Counted from the first letter of the stretch, positions 41,924 through 51,675 are shown. The stretch: 64,000 nt of DNA from Henriciella aquimarina (GCF_002088975.1 NZ_NCST01000019.1:1-64000); one strand, 5' to 3'. Notes: generated by a model from the letters alone, not told the origin. Translations and numbers: made by a program.

Positions 41924-43972
41924 ATGCCGCTCCGCACTCTGCTTGCGACAACAGCCAGCCTTGCCAGTCTTGTCGCTGGCGCCGCCACCGCGCAAAGCCC
42001 CGATGGGGTAGAACGTCTGTTGCCCGTCACGGTCTATGGCGACCGGACCAATGAACAGCCAGGCAGTGTCGCGACGCTGGGCGCGGACACGATCGACGAG
42101 ATCGATGCCGACCATCCGGCGCAGATCCTGAATGAGCTGCCGGGCGTGAACATCCAGATGAATTCCGGTCAGGAGCACCTGATCGCGCTGCGCTCGCCGG
42201 TCCTCACAGGCGGGGCCGGGCAGGGGAGCTTCCTGATTCTCGAGAACGGCGTGCCGACCCGGTCCCCGGCGTTTGGCAATGTGAACTCGCTCTTCGAGAT
42301 CCATCACGAAGTGGCCGACGCGATCGAGGTCGTCCGCGGACCGGGCTCGGCCAAATACGGCTCGAACGCGGTACATGGCCTGATCAATGTCATCCTCGGG
42401 GAGCCGACACCGGACGACTATCTTGATACGCGAATTTCCGGTTCGACACTCAACCGCTACAAGGCCGACCTCACCGGCAATCTCGATGATACGGCGCGGC
42501 TCTCTCTCTCGCTGCAGGATGATGCCGGCTGGCGCGACAATACCGGAGTGGAGCAACAGAAAATCTCCGGCCAGTACGCCTTCGAAGCCGCCGGCTGGGA
42601 GGGGCTTGCCTGGATCACCTTCTCGAACCTCAACCAGGAGACGGCTGGCTTCATCGAGGGCTATAACGCCTATCGTGATGACGACACCGCCAAGAGCAAT
42701 CCGAACCCGGAAGCCTATCGTGATGCACAATGGGCCATGGGCGCGGTTCGCCTCTCACGCGAATTGGGGCCCGGCGAACTCACCCTGACACCCTATTATC
42801 GCTGGCAGGAGATGGCGTTCGCGCAGCACTTCCTACCGAATGGCGGGGTGGAAGAAAACGGCCATGACGCGGTCGGCTTCCAGTCGAAATACGAAGTCGA
42901 AGCCTCTGATCGCCTGACCTGGCGCATCGGCGCCGATGTCGATCTCGCCTCTGGCTGGCTCAAGGAAACTCAGCTTGAGCCTTTTGGCTTCTTCCCGGGG
43001 GATGACCGTTTCCCCGTCGGCGTCCATTACGACTATGACGTCGACACCACCATGCTCGGTCTCTGGACCGAAGCGGAATGGGCGGTGTCCGAGACGGTGA
43101 TGGTCCTGGCCGGCCTGCGCGGCGAGACACACGATTATGACTATGAGACCGATGTGCCGGCTGGCGTGAATGGACGCTTCAAGGTGCCGGACGATCGCGA
43201 AGACAGCTTCGACCTGCTGACGCCAAAGCTCGGCGCGATCTGGACGCCGCAGGGAAGCTCGGTCAGCTATTATGTGAACTATGCCCGCGGTGAACGCGCC
43301 CCGCAGGCGTCCGATCTCTATCGGCTACAATCCCAGCAAGGCATTGCCGAGGCAGACGTCGAGACGATGGACAGCATTGAGGCGGGGGCTCGCGGATCGG
43401 GGCTTGATGGCCGGCTCGTTTTCGATGTGGCCGCCTATTATGCCGAGAAGGAGAATTTCTTCTTCCGCGATTCCGACGGCCTGAACGTCACGGACGGCTC
43501 GACAAAGCATCAGGGCATCGAGGCGAATGCCGCATGGGATCTGCTCGGCGACGGGCTCTTCACGCTGTCCGGTACGGCGAGCTATGCCGAGCACACCTAT
43601 ACGTTCGACCGGGTCGTCGCGTCCGGGTCCGAGGTCATCCGCTCAGGCAATGAAGTCGACACCGCGCCGAACTGGCTTGGTGATCTCCGTCTGACATGGC
43701 GCCCGACGGAAGCCTTCGAGGCGAGCCTGTCGGCGGAATATATCGGCGAATACTACACCGATCCCGGCAATACGCAGACCTATCCGGGGCATACCTCCAC
43801 GCAGGCCCGCGCCTCCTATGCGTTCAGCGAAGACCTCGAAGCTTTCGTGATCGTGCGCAACCTGTTCGATCTCAACTATGCCGACCGCGCCGACCTTGCC
43901 TTCGGGGCCAACCGCTATTTCCCGGGCGAACCGCTGAACGCGACCTTCGGGATCAGAAAACGGTTCAACTGA
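41924..43972 (+). CDS. TonB-dependent outer-membrane receptor
   Basis: A 682-residue outer-membrane receptor. Residues 1-24 are a signal peptide (LVAGAATAQ). The TonB box area reads LLPVTVYGDR. A plug domain follows (HPAQILNELPGVNIQMNSG, VEVVRGPGSAKYGSNAVHGLINVI), then the beta-barrel with aromatic-rich strands, ending in DLAFGANRYFPGEPLNATFGIRKRFN, with the C-terminal Phe next to last. It takes up a bulky substrate with energy from TonB. The neighbour NupC suggests nucleosides, but that is an inference. No Fur box is seen in the 80 bases upstream. Confidence 0.92.
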   Translation: MPLRTLLATTASLASLVAGAATAQSPDGVERLLPVTVYGDRTNEQPGSVATLGADTIDEIDADHPAQILNELPGVNIQMNSGQEHLIALRSPVLTGGAGQGSFLILENGVPTRSPAFGNVNSLFEIHHEVADAIEVVRGPGSAKYGSNAVHGLINVILGEPTPDDYLDTRISGSTLNRYKADLTGNLDDTARLSLSLQDDAGWRDNTGVEQQKISGQYAFEAAGWEGLAWITFSNLNQETAGFIEGYNAYRDDDTAKSNPNPEAYRDAQWAMGAVRLSRELGPGELTLTPYYRWQEMAFAQHFLPNGGVEENGHDAVGFQSKYEVEASDRLTWRIGADVDLASGWLKETQLEPFGFFPGDDRFPVGVHYDYDVDTTMLGLWTEAEWAVSETVMVLAGLRGETHDYDYETDVPAGVNGRFKVPDDREDSFDLLTPKLGAIWTPQGSSVSYYVNYARGERAPQASDLYRLQSQQGIAEADVETMDSIEAGARGSGLDGRLVFDVAAYYAEKENFFFRDSDGLNVTDGSTKHQGIEANAAWDLLGDGLFTLSGTASYAEHTYTFDRVVASGSEVIRSGNEVDTAPNWLGDLRLTWRPTEAFEASLSAEYIGEYYTDPGNTQTYPGHTSTQARASYAFSEDLEAFVIVRNLFDLNYADRADLAFGANRYFPGEPLNATFGIRKRFN

Positions 43973-44011
43973 TTGGGGCTCATATTGGCCGTCTGGTTCG
44001 TCGGAACGGGC

Positions 44012-44044
44012 GACGCAACGTCAGGCTTCGCCTGATGCGGCGTC
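44012..44044 (+). terminator. Hairpin after the receptor gene
   Basis: A two-stem hairpin: GACGC (44012) with GCGTC (44040) enclosing TCAGGC-TTC-GCCTGA. It lies 40 bases past the receptor stop. No T run follows, so it may be a Rho-aided terminator. Confidence 0.4.
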
Positions 44045-44077
44045 TGCGTTAGACACGCTGGCAAACAGGAGGTCCCC

Positions 44078-44686
44078 ATGAAGCTCTATCACAGCCCGCA
44101 GGCGCCCAACCCGGAGCGCGTGACCAATTTCCTCAAGGCGAAAGGCAAGCTCGAAGCCGTCGAGATCGAGGAACTCTCGATCATGAAGCAGGAGCACAAG
44201 ACACCCGACTATCGCGCGGTCTCGCCGTTTCAGCAGGTCCCCGCCTTGGTGCTCGATGACGGAACGACGATCACAGAGAGCCGTGCCATCTGCACCTATT
44301 TCGAAGGCATCTTCCCGGAGCCCAACCTGATGGGGGCCGACCCGAAGGAGAAGGCGCTGATCGAGATGTGGGACCGGCGTGTGGAGCTTATGCTCTTCCT
44401 TCAATTCGCGACCTGGTTCCGCAACACCCATCCGGCCATGGCGCCGCTGGAAGTGCCGCAACTGCCTGAGGTGGGCGAGAAAGCCGAGAAGAGTGCCCGG
44501 GCCATGGCGAAGAAGATCGACACGCATCTCGCAGACAATGATTTTCTCGCTGCCGGGCGCTTCTCCATCGCCGACATCACGCTCTACTGTTTCACCGGCT
44601 TTGCTGGCGTCATGAAGTGGAAGCCGCATGAGGAGTTCGCCAATATCGGCCAATGGCTCGCCCGGACGAAAGAGAAGCTCGGATAA
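44078..44686 (+). CDS. Glutathione S-transferase family protein
   Basis: A 202-residue GST. The N-terminal thioredoxin-like domain reads MKLYHSPQAPNPERVTNFLKAKG, VSPFQQVPALVLDDGTTITESRAICTYFE (cis-Pro and the Glu-Ser glutathione contact). The helical C-terminal domain ends with FSIADITLYCFTGF. It may conjugate glutathione or act as a peroxidase; substrate unknown. AGGAGG lies just before the ATG. gshA is in the same window. A SnoaL-like gene follows after 7 bases, so they may be coupled. Confidence 0.92.
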   Translation: MKLYHSPQAPNPERVTNFLKAKGKLEAVEIEELSIMKQEHKTPDYRAVSPFQQVPALVLDDGTTITESRAICTYFEGIFPEPNLMGADPKEKALIEMWDRRVELMLFLQFATWFRNTHPAMAPLEVPQLPEVGEKAEKSARAMAKKIDTHLADNDFLAAGRFSIADITLYCFTGFAGVMKWKPHEEFANIGQWLARTKEKLG

Positions 44687-44693
44687 ACCTCAA

Positions 44694-45221
44694 ATGCAGG
44701 ATGAAAAGATGAAGGCGCTTCTAGACAGGGAGGCGATCCGCGACTGCCTTTACCGCTATTGCCGGGGCATCGACCGGGCCGATGAGGAGATGCTCCGCTC
44801 GGCCTACTGGCCGGACGGGACCGACAATCATGGTCCGTATCAGGGTAGCGCGGCGGGCTTCGTCGACTGGGCGATGAAGACGCTTCCCTATATCGAGCGT
44901 GGCATTCACCAGATCCACAATGTGTTGATCGAGTTTCGCGCCGGCGGGGCGGTTGTGGAGAGCTATTTCTCCGCCTTCCAGCGCCAGATGGGGCCAGAGC
45001 GAAAACTCCAGAAGCTCGACATGAAAGGCCGTTATCTTGACTGGTTCACGGAGCGCGACGGCGAATGGCGGATACAGGACAGGCTTGTCGTCTTTGACTG
45101 GGTGGAAGAGATGGACGTGCCGCCGGGCACGGAGGAAGAGCGCTTCGGCCCGATGAAACCGATTGGCGGTCGCGCGCCTGATGACCCGATCTATACCTTG
45201 CTAAAGAACAAGCCGGCCTAG
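44694..45221 (+). CDS. SnoaL/NTF2-like protein
   Basis: A 175-residue protein of the nuclear-transport-factor-2-like fold. Signs are the N-terminal LLDREAIRDCLYRYCRGIDRADEEMLRSAYWPD, common in SnoaL-like dehydratases/isomerases, then VIEFRAGGAVVESYFSAF-like and KGRYLDWFTERDGEWRIQDRLVVFD (strands of the curved sheet). It may act in steroid or aromatic breakdown. It follows the GST gene closely. Its stop is directly next to the stop of trmFO (opposite strand), with no base between. An inner ATG (44709) is an alternative start. Confidence 0.85.
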   Translation: MQDEKMKALLDREAIRDCLYRYCRGIDRADEEMLRSAYWPDGTDNHGPYQGSAAGFVDWAMKTLPYIERGIHQIHNVLIEFRAGGAVVESYFSAFQRQMGPERKLQKLDMKGRYLDWFTERDGEWRIQDRLVVFDWVEEMDVPPGTEEERFGPMKPIGGRAPDDPIYTLLKNKPA

Positions 45222-46634
45222 CTACTCCGCCGCGACAGTCTCTGCCTGCCCGGCGAGCCAGGCATCGATATCGACGAGTGCCCGCGCGGCCTGAACACCC
45301 TTCTTGGCGCGGCCCTTGGCCTTGCCGCGAATGCGTTTGCCTTCCTCGTCCTTGGTCGGAACCGTGCCGGGTTCAGGGTCGGGGAAGAGGCCGAAATTGA
45401 TGTTCATCGGCTGGAAGCTCTGCTTGCCTTCCAGATGCCCGCCCGTGATGTGGCCGATCAGGGCCCCGAGCGCGGTGGTCGCCGGCGGCGCGGTGAGCGT
45501 CTGGCCGAGGCGTTCGGCGGCGGCGAACCGGCCTGCCAAGAGCCCCATCGCCGCGCTTTCGATATAGCCTTCAACGCCCGTCACCTGTCCGGCAAAGCGC
45601 AGGCGCGGCATGGATTTCATGCGCAGCTGATTATCGAGCAGCTTGGGCGAATTGAGGAAGGTGTTCCTGTGAATCCCGCCAAGCCGGGCGAACTGCGCGT
45701 TCTCCAGCCCCGGGATCATCCGGAAGATGTCAGCCTGCGCACCATATTTCAGCTTGGTCTGGAAGCCGACCATGTTCCACAGCGTGCCAAGCGCATTGTC
45801 CTGGCGCAGCTGTACAATGGCATGAGCCTTCACATCGGGATTGTGCGGATTGGTCAGGCCAACCGGCTTCATCGGCCCGAAGCGCAGCGTCTCGCGCCCG
45901 CGTTCGGCCATGACTTCGATGGGCAGGCAGCCCTCGAAATAAGGCGTGTCCTTTTCCCAGTCCTTGAACTCGGTCTTCTCGCCGGCAATCAGCGCATCGA
46001 TGAAGGCGTTGTACTGGTCTTCATCCAGGGCGCAGTTGATATAGGCGGCTTTCTCGCCATGCGGACCAGGCTTGTCATAGCGGCTCTGACGCCAGGCCTT
46101 TTCCATGTTGATGGAGTCGAAATAGACGATCGGCGCAATGGCATCGAAAAAGGCGAGATCCTCTTCGCCCGTGTGCGCACGGATGGCGTCGGCGAGCTTC
46201 ATCGAGGTGAGTGGGCCAGTGGCGATGATAACGCTGTCCCACTCTTCGGGCGGAATGCCATCGATCTCTTCGCGCACGATGGTCACGTTCGGATGGGCTT
46301 CCAGCGTCGCCGTCACATCTTCCGAAAAGCCTTCGCGATCCACCGCGAGTGCGCTGCCGGCCGGTACCTGGTGCTTGCCGCCCTTGGTGATGATCAGCCC
46401 GTTCGCGCGGCGCATTTCCTCATGCAGGACGCCGACGGCGTTGGAGGTGTGATCGTCGGACCGGAAGGAGTTCGAGCAGACGAGCTCGGCCAGCTTGTCG
46501 GTCTGGTGGGCTTCGGTGCCGCGCACGCCACGCATCTCGTGAAGGATGACGGGCACGCCCATTTCAGCCGCCTGCCAGGCGGCTTCGGAGCCTGCCATGC
46601 CGCCGCCAATGATGTGGATCGGTTTGATGCTCAT
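45222..46634 (-). CDS. trmFO: Methylenetetrahydrofolate-tRNA-(uracil54-C5)-methyltransferase TrmFO
   Basis: A 470-residue FAD- and folate-dependent enzyme that makes m5U54 in the T-loop of tRNAs. The FAD motif is [21 protein letters not shown] at the start. Family segments are [12 protein letters not shown] (with the catalytic Cys), [28 protein letters not shown] and NFGLFPDPE near the C-terminus. The C-terminal [23 protein letters not shown] is common in alphaproteobacteria. Length is normal. ATG 46634 is chosen from the FAD motif position. Confidence 0.96.
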   Translation of the reverse strand: MSIKPIHIIGGGMAGSEAAWQAAEMGVPVILHEMRGVRGTEAHQTDKLAELVCSNSFRSDDHTSNAVGVLHEEMRRANGLIITKGGKHQVPAGSALAVDREGFSEDVTATLEAHPNVTIVREEIDGIPPEEWDSVIIATGPLTSMKLADAIRAHTGEEDLAFFDAIAPIVYFDSINMEKAWRQSRYDKPGPHGEKAAYINCALDEDQYNAFIDALIAGEKTEFKDWEKDTPYFEGCLPIEVMAERGRETLRFGPMKPVGLTNPHNPDVKAHAIVQLRQDNALGTLWNMVGFQTKLKYGAQADIFRMIPGLENAQFARLGGIHRNTFLNSPKLLDNQLRMKSMPRLRFAGQVTGVEGYIESAAMGLLAGRFAAAERLGQTLTAPPATTALGALIGHITGGHLEGKQSFQPMNINFGLFPDPEPGTVPTKDEEGKRIRGKAKGRAKKGVQAARALVDIDAWLAGQAETVAAE

Positions 46635-46752
46635 GAGCCGCGATGTGCGCGCCTCCTGCCTGCCGGTCAAGAGTGGGGCTCAGGCCGTCGGCTGCATCTT
46701 GACGCAAAGGCGGCGGTTTTCCTTTCGATGAAAGCGAGGCAAGAGGGGCGTC

Positions 46753-48222
46753 ATGACAGAGAAGACCGCGCCAGAGACCCGCTCGCCCACGACGCTCGAC
46801 CCGCAGGATTGGTCGGCCTTCCGCACGCGTGCCCATGCGATGCTGGAGCGGGCGCTGGACAAGATGGAAGACGCTACGGACGGCCGGGTCTGGACGCCCG
46901 TGCCGGAAGCATTGCACCGGACACTTGAAACCGGCCTTTCGCAGGAGGGCACGGGGCCAGAAGCGATGGATGCCCTGATAGCCTCCCTCTTGCCGCACGG
47001 GGTGGGCAATACGCATCCGCGCTTCTTCGGCTGGGTGCATGGGGCCGGCACGCCGAGCGGCCTGATGCCGGCTATCGCCGAAGCCGCGATGAATGCCAAT
47101 TGCGGCGGGCGCAACCATGCCGGGATCCATGTGGAACGCCAACTCACCCGGTGGCTTTGCAACCTGTTCGGCTTTCCCGATACGGCGAGCGGCTTGGCGG
47201 TGTCCGGCACATCCATGGCCACCATCATCGCCCTGAAGACCGCCCGCGACAGGGCGACGGCGTTTGCGAGCCGCGCGGACGGTATGGCCGGGCACAGTTT
47301 CACTGCTTACACATCCGCCGAAGCGCATGCCTGCATCGCGCGGGCCTTTGATATTCTGGGGCTTGGCTCTGAGGCTCTGCGCAAGATCCCGGTCGACGAC
47401 CATTTCCGCATGCAGCTGCCGGCTCTCAGGGCCGCAGTTGCCGAAGACCGGGCATCAGGCAAGACGCCGCTCGCCATCATCGGCACGGCTGGAACGGTGA
47501 ATACCGGGGCCATCGATCCGCTTGTCGATCTCGCCGATATCGCGGCGGAGGAGGGGCTCTGGTTCCATGTTGATGGGGCCTTCGGCGCCTGCGGGATCAT
47601 GAGCGAGCGGCTTGCCCCGCGCCTGGCCGGGATAGACCGCGCCGATTCCATTGCCTTCGACTTCCATAAATGGCTGCACGTGACCTATGACGCCGGCTTC
47701 GTTCTGGTTCGCGACGGGGAGGCTCACCGCAAGAGCTTCTCCAACCGGCCCGATTATCTGAGCGGTGTCGAGCGCGGCCTGGCGGCGGCCAATCCCTGGC
47801 CGGTTGAGTATGGCCCGGAACTCTCGCGCGGTTTCCGGGCCCTGAAGATCTGGGCGCAGTTGCTTGAATTCGGGCCCGCGCGGCTGGGCGCGGCTATTAC
47901 CGCGAATTGTGAGCAGGTGGACTATCTGGCCAGCCTCGTGGACCGTGAATCCGACCTGGAACGCCTGGCGCCGACCGAAACCAGCATCTGCTGTTTCCGC
48001 TACAAGGCAGAGGGTATGAGCGAGGAAGACCTCGATGCGCTCAATCAGGAGATCGTCATCCGTTTGCAGGAGAGCGGTGCGGCCGCGCCTTCGACGACGC
48101 GTATCCGGGGGGCGCTCGCCATTCGGGTGAACATCACCAACCACCGCACACGGTTCGCAGACCTGGATTACCTGATCGAGGAGACGCTGAACGTGGGCAA
48201 AGCAATCGCCTCTGGAAAATAG
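46753..48222 (+). CDS. PLP-dependent group II decarboxylase family protein
   Basis: A 489-residue enzyme of the aromatic-amino-acid/glutamate decarboxylase fold. PLP lysine is Lys306 in SIAFDFHKWLHV, preceded by the Asp-x-Ala of HVDGAFGA (residues 272-278), and the stacking His is His192 (TSAEAHACIARA). NHAGIHVERQLTRWLCNLFGFP is typical of the group. It should remove CO2 from an amino acid (Tyr, Trp, Dopa, or aspartate-type) to give an amine; the substrate is not clear. It is divergent from trmFO and followed by an 80-base spacer to the cheR gene. Confidence 0.9.
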   Translation: MTEKTAPETRSPTTLDPQDWSAFRTRAHAMLERALDKMEDATDGRVWTPVPEALHRTLETGLSQEGTGPEAMDALIASLLPHGVGNTHPRFFGWVHGAGTPSGLMPAIAEAAMNANCGGRNHAGIHVERQLTRWLCNLFGFPDTASGLAVSGTSMATIIALKTARDRATAFASRADGMAGHSFTAYTSAEAHACIARAFDILGLGSEALRKIPVDDHFRMQLPALRAAVAEDRASGKTPLAIIGTAGTVNTGAIDPLVDLADIAAEEGLWFHVDGAFGACGIMSERLAPRLAGIDRADSIAFDFHKWLHVTYDAGFVLVRDGEAHRKSFSNRPDYLSGVERGLAAANPWPVEYGPELSRGFRALKIWAQLLEFGPARLGAAITANCEQVDYLASLVDRESDLERLAPTETSICCFRYKAEGMSEEDLDALNQEIVIRLQESGAAAPSTTRIRGALAIRVNITNHRTRFADLDYLIEETLNVGKAIASGK

Positions 48223-48332
48223 TCTTCCCGGACAAGGCCCTGTCACGAAACCCGTCTGAATCATCAATTTGAACGATTGCCGGATCACATCGGCCAGCTA
48301 AATTGGGCCTTGGGACGCAATCAGAGGCTGGC

Positions 48333-49148
48333 TTGCAAGGCTTGTCAAAGACCGTGGCGGGGGCTCGTTTTGAGCGGCTGTCCCGTTTGGCTGAAAGGCT
48401 GACGGGGCAACACTTGGACTCGCGCAAAACCTTCCTTGCGGAAGTTCGCCTGAAGCCGGCCATGGCAATGCTGGGCTCGGAGACGGTCGATGATTTGCTG
48501 GAGCGGCTCGAGCAAGGTGTTTCGTCCAATCTGGTCAGTTATGTCGCCGATGCTCTGACCAATGGCGAGACCTGGTTTTTCCGTGAGCGCCAGGCCCTCC
48601 AGACCGTTATCGATCACGCTCTGAAGACAGAGGCTGGTCATACACCGCGTATCTGGTGCACGGGGGCGGCCAGTGGGCAGGAATCCTATTCGCTGGCCAT
48701 CCTGTCCGAAGAGATGAGGGGGGAAGCTGGCGGGATAGAGATTCTGGCCACGGATATCGGGCACCGTGCGACCCGCCGGGCGGAAGCCGGCATCTATACG
48801 CATTTCGAGATCCAGAAAGGCCTGTCGGCGGCGCGCATGCTGGCGCATTTCGAGCGTGTTGGGGACCGAAACTGGCAAGCCTGTGAGCGATTGCGAGATC
48901 GGCTTGCCGTGCGCCAGCACAACCTGCTCGACGGGCCTGTTCGGAAAGAGGCCTTCGATATCGTTCTGGCCCGACACGTTCTCAGCGACATGTCGGATCG
49001 CTGCCGCGTAACCGCGCTTCAGTCGCTTGTCCGGGGACTACGCCCGGGCGGCTGGCTTCTCACCGGCGCCGGGGAGGCGATACCGGGCGGGCATGGCCTG
49101 ATAAGAGATGGCGGGCTTGGACCGGGTTTCTATCGCAAGCAGGCCTAG
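48333..49148 (+). CDS. CheR-family methyltransferase, divergent and unlinked to chemotaxis genes
   Basis: A protein of about 271 residues with a CheR N-terminal helical domain (SYVADALTNGETWFFRERQALQTV) and a SAM-binding domain (IWCTGAASGQESYSLAILSEEM, EILATDIGHRATRRAEAGIYTHFE). In CheR the C-terminal motif is RNVLIYF; here it is ARHVLSDMSD, and the tail is GLRPGGWLLTGAGEAI. It should methylate glutamates of receptors, or an unknown protein. No cheA, cheB, cheW or receptor gene lies near. I choose TTG 48333 because AGAGG lies 5 bases upstream; TTG 48303 is the frame start. Confidence 0.85.
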   Translation: MQGLSKTVAGARFERLSRLAERLTGQHLDSRKTFLAEVRLKPAMAMLGSETVDDLLERLEQGVSSNLVSYVADALTNGETWFFRERQALQTVIDHALKTEAGHTPRIWCTGAASGQESYSLAILSEEMRGEAGGIEILATDIGHRATRRAEAGIYTHFEIQKGLSAARMLAHFERVGDRNWQACERLRDRLAVRQHNLLDGPVRKEAFDIVLARHVLSDMSDRCRVTALQSLVRGLRPGGWLLTGAGEAIPGGHGLIRDGGLGPGFYRKQA

Positions 49149-49220
49149 TCCGCGTGCCGCTTTGTCAAAGCACACCTTTTCCCGTTGCCCCGCGGCAGGC
49201 CAGGGGCTACCTGCAAGGGC

Positions 49221-50570
49221 ATGAACAGTAAATTCACGACGCCGCCCGCCGATATTCTCGAAAAACTGATCGACCGCTGCCTGAAGGAAGGCGCGACCGC
49301 TGCCGACTGCAGCCTCGGGGCCTCCGAAGGGGTCAGCGTCGATGTGCGCGACGGCAAGCTCGAAGATGTCGAGCGCTCCGAATCGCAGGCCATTCAGCTG
49401 CGGGTCCTGTTCGGGCAGCGCCAGGCCCATGTCTCCGGATCGGACCTTTCCGATGAGGCGGTTTCGGCGCTGGCCGAGCGCTGTGTTGCCATGGCGAAGG
49501 CTGTGCCGGAAGACAAATATGCCGGCCTTGCTTCACCGGAACTGCTCGCCAAGGATCCCCCGGTGCTCGACCTTGAAGGCGATGGCGAGATTCCGCTGGA
49601 GAAGCTGGAAGCCGATGCGATTGCCGCGGAAGCCGCTGCGCTTGGCGTCGAGGGCGTGAAGACGGTGGCCGGTTGCGGCAATGGCTGGAGCCGGACCGAG
49701 CGCTGGGTCGCCGCCAGCAACGGCTTTGCCTCTTATCTTTCCGGTGGCTCCACGGGGCTGGGGCTCGCGGCTGTGGCCGAACGCGACGGCGCGATGGAGC
49801 GTGATTATGACAGCTGGAGCGTGCGCAAGATGGCCGATCGGCCATCGCCGGAAGAGATCGGCCGCACCGCCGGTGAGCGGGCCGTCGCACGGCTGGGGCC
49901 GCGCAAGGTGAAGACGCAGAAGGCCGCTGTCCTTTATGACAAGCGGGTGGCCTCAAGCCTGATCGGGACGTTCCTCTCGGCCATTTCTGGCCCATCAGTG
50001 GCCCGTGGCGTGAGCTTCCTGAAGGACCGGCTCGGCGAAAAGGTGTTCGCTGACGGCATCAACATCATCGATGATCCTTTCCTCGCAAAGGCGCTCGGCT
50101 GCCGCAATCACGATGGCGAGGGCCTGCCTGTCGAGCGCAAGCATCTCATCGAGGATGGCGTGCTGATCGACTGGCTGCTCAACCTCTCCTCCGCCAAGCA
50201 GCTCGGCCGTCAGCCGAACGGGTTTGCCAGCGGTGGTTTTGGTAATCCGCCTGGCGTCGGCACCTCGAACACGCATGTCGAGGCTGGCGAAAAGGCGCCG
50301 GAAACGCTCATGAAGGAGGCAGGCAAGGGCCTGCTTGTCACCGATATGTTCGGCCCGTCGATCAATCCCAATACGGGCGACTATTCGGTTGGCGTTGCCG
50401 GTTTCTGGTTCGAGGATGGCGCCGTGCAATATCCGGTCTCGGAGGTGACGATTGCCGGGGACCTGCCATCCATGTTCGCCCGGCTCATCCCAGCCTCCGA
50501 TCTCGAATTCCGGGGCCGGCTGAATGCGCCGAGCCTGCTCATCGAGGACATGTCGATTGCCGGAAACTGA
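49221..50570 (+). CDS. pmbA: TldD/PmbA-family protein PmbA (TldE)
   Basis: A 449-residue protein of the TldD/E family. It lacks the HExxxH zinc motif that its partner TldD has, so it is the non-catalytic subunit of the TldD-TldE heterodimer, which degrades unfolded peptides and matures microcins. Signs are GASEGVSVDVRDGKLEDVERSESQ near the start, GVSFLKDRLGEKVFADGINIIDDPF, and the C-terminal VTDMFGPSINPNTGDYSVGVAGFWFEDG. ATG 49221 is chosen; the frame opens at 49185. It overlaps the next gene by 14 bases. TldD lies about 12 kb downstream. Confidence 0.93.
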   Translation: MNSKFTTPPADILEKLIDRCLKEGATAADCSLGASEGVSVDVRDGKLEDVERSESQAIQLRVLFGQRQAHVSGSDLSDEAVSALAERCVAMAKAVPEDKYAGLASPELLAKDPPVLDLEGDGEIPLEKLEADAIAAEAAALGVEGVKTVAGCGNGWSRTERWVAASNGFASYLSGGSTGLGLAAVAERDGAMERDYDSWSVRKMADRPSPEEIGRTAGERAVARLGPRKVKTQKAAVLYDKRVASSLIGTFLSAISGPSVARGVSFLKDRLGEKVFADGINIIDDPFLAKALGCRNHDGEGLPVERKHLIEDGVLIDWLLNLSSAKQLGRQPNGFASGGFGNPPGVGTSNTHVEAGEKAPETLMKEAGKGLLVTDMFGPSINPNTGDYSVGVAGFWFEDGAVQYPVSEVTIAGDLPSMFARLIPASDLEFRGRLNAPSLLIEDMSIAGN

Positions 50571-51675
50571 GCCGCGCTTTTCCGAGGACCTGGATCTTCT
50601 GCGGGAGGTCGCGGTAGAGGCAGGCTCGCTTGCGCTGGCTTATTTCGAACAGGGCTCGACGCCCTCATGGGAGAAGTATCCCGGCCACCCGGTCACCGAG
50701 GCGGACCTTGCTGTTAACAGGCTGGTGCGCGACCGCCTGATGACCGCGCAGCCGTCCTATGGCTGGCTGTCAGAAGAAACCGCCCTGTCACGCCAGACCC
50801 AGTTTCATGACACGGTCTGGTGTGTCGATCCGATCGACGGGACGCGCGCTTTCATGGGCAACCAGCCTTACTGGTGCGTCGGGCTCGCGCTCATCCAGTA
50901 TGGCCAGCCGGTGGCCGGCGTGGTGCACGCTCCTGCCCTGGGGGAGACCTATGTCGCCGAGCGGGGAAAAGGCGCCTGGCTGAATGGCGAGCGCATTCAC
51001 GCGAGTGCCTGCGACAAGGAAGAGGGCTGTCGGATGATCGCGTCGGAATCGATGCTGAGCCATCCGGCCTGGAAGGTGCCATGGCCGGATATGGAGCTCG
51101 CCCGGCCCAAGCCGAATGCCACGCTTCTGCGGATGTGCTGGGTCGCGAGCGGTGCATGGGACGCCACGCTCGCGCTCTGGCGCAAATCCGACTGGGACCT
51201 TGCCGCCGGGACCATTATCGTCAACGAGGCCGGCGGTGCGGCCTCGACGCATCTTGGTGAACCCTTTATTTTCAATCGCAGCGAACCTGCACAGAGAAGC
51301 CTCATTGCCGCTGGAAAGGCTCTGCAACCTCTGTTAGTGGAGCGCGTCAACGGGGTCCGGTTGCCCGATCCGAACTGGACGGTTCGGCCCTATGACAAGA
51401 CAGAGACTACGGAGCAAAAGCCCATGGCGGACATGCCGGAAGCAAAACAACTTCTTCATCTCGTCATCGGGGGTGAGCTGAAAGATGTTCGCGGTGTCGA
51501 ATTCGAGGACCTCTCGAAGATCGACTTCGTCGGCGCCTTCCCGAACTACAAGGCGGCTTATGACGCCTGGAAGTCGGCTGCTCAACAGACCGTCGACAAT
51601 GCCGAGATGCGCTACTTCATCCTGCATGCGCACCGGCTGCTCGACCCGGAAACGGGGTCCCACCATCACGTCTAG
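50557..51675 (+). CDS. Inositol-monophosphatase-family enzyme fused to DUF4170
   Basis: A 372-residue protein with two parts. Residues 1-270 are a lithium-sensitive phosphatase of the IMPase/HisN/CysQ type: WLSEETA (metal Glu), CVDPIDGTRAF (metal Asp pair) and SDWDLAAGTIIVNEAGG (third Asp). From about 297 the chain reads LHLVIGGELKDVRGVEF and FVGAFPNYKAAYDAWKSAAQ, a DUF4170 domain, which is a separate gene in many alphaproteobacteria. The join is in frame with no stop. An ATG at 51424 with GGAG upstream could also start DUF4170 alone. TTG 50557, with GAGGA upstream, is the best start. It overlaps pmbA by 14 bases and the ABC gene by 50. Confidence 0.85.
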   Translation: MPETEPRFSEDLDLLREVAVEAGSLALAYFEQGSTPSWEKYPGHPVTEADLAVNRLVRDRLMTAQPSYGWLSEETALSRQTQFHDTVWCVDPIDGTRAFMGNQPYWCVGLALIQYGQPVAGVVHAPALGETYVAERGKGAWLNGERIHASACDKEEGCRMIASESMLSHPAWKVPWPDMELARPKPNATLLRMCWVASGAWDATLALWRKSDWDLAAGTIIVNEAGGAASTHLGEPFIFNRSEPAQRSLIAAGKALQPLLVERVNGVRLPDPNWTVRPYDKTETTEQKPMADMPEAKQLLHLVIGGELKDVRGVEFEDLSKIDFVGAFPNYKAAYDAWKSAAQQTVDNAEMRYFILHAHRLLDPETGSHHHV

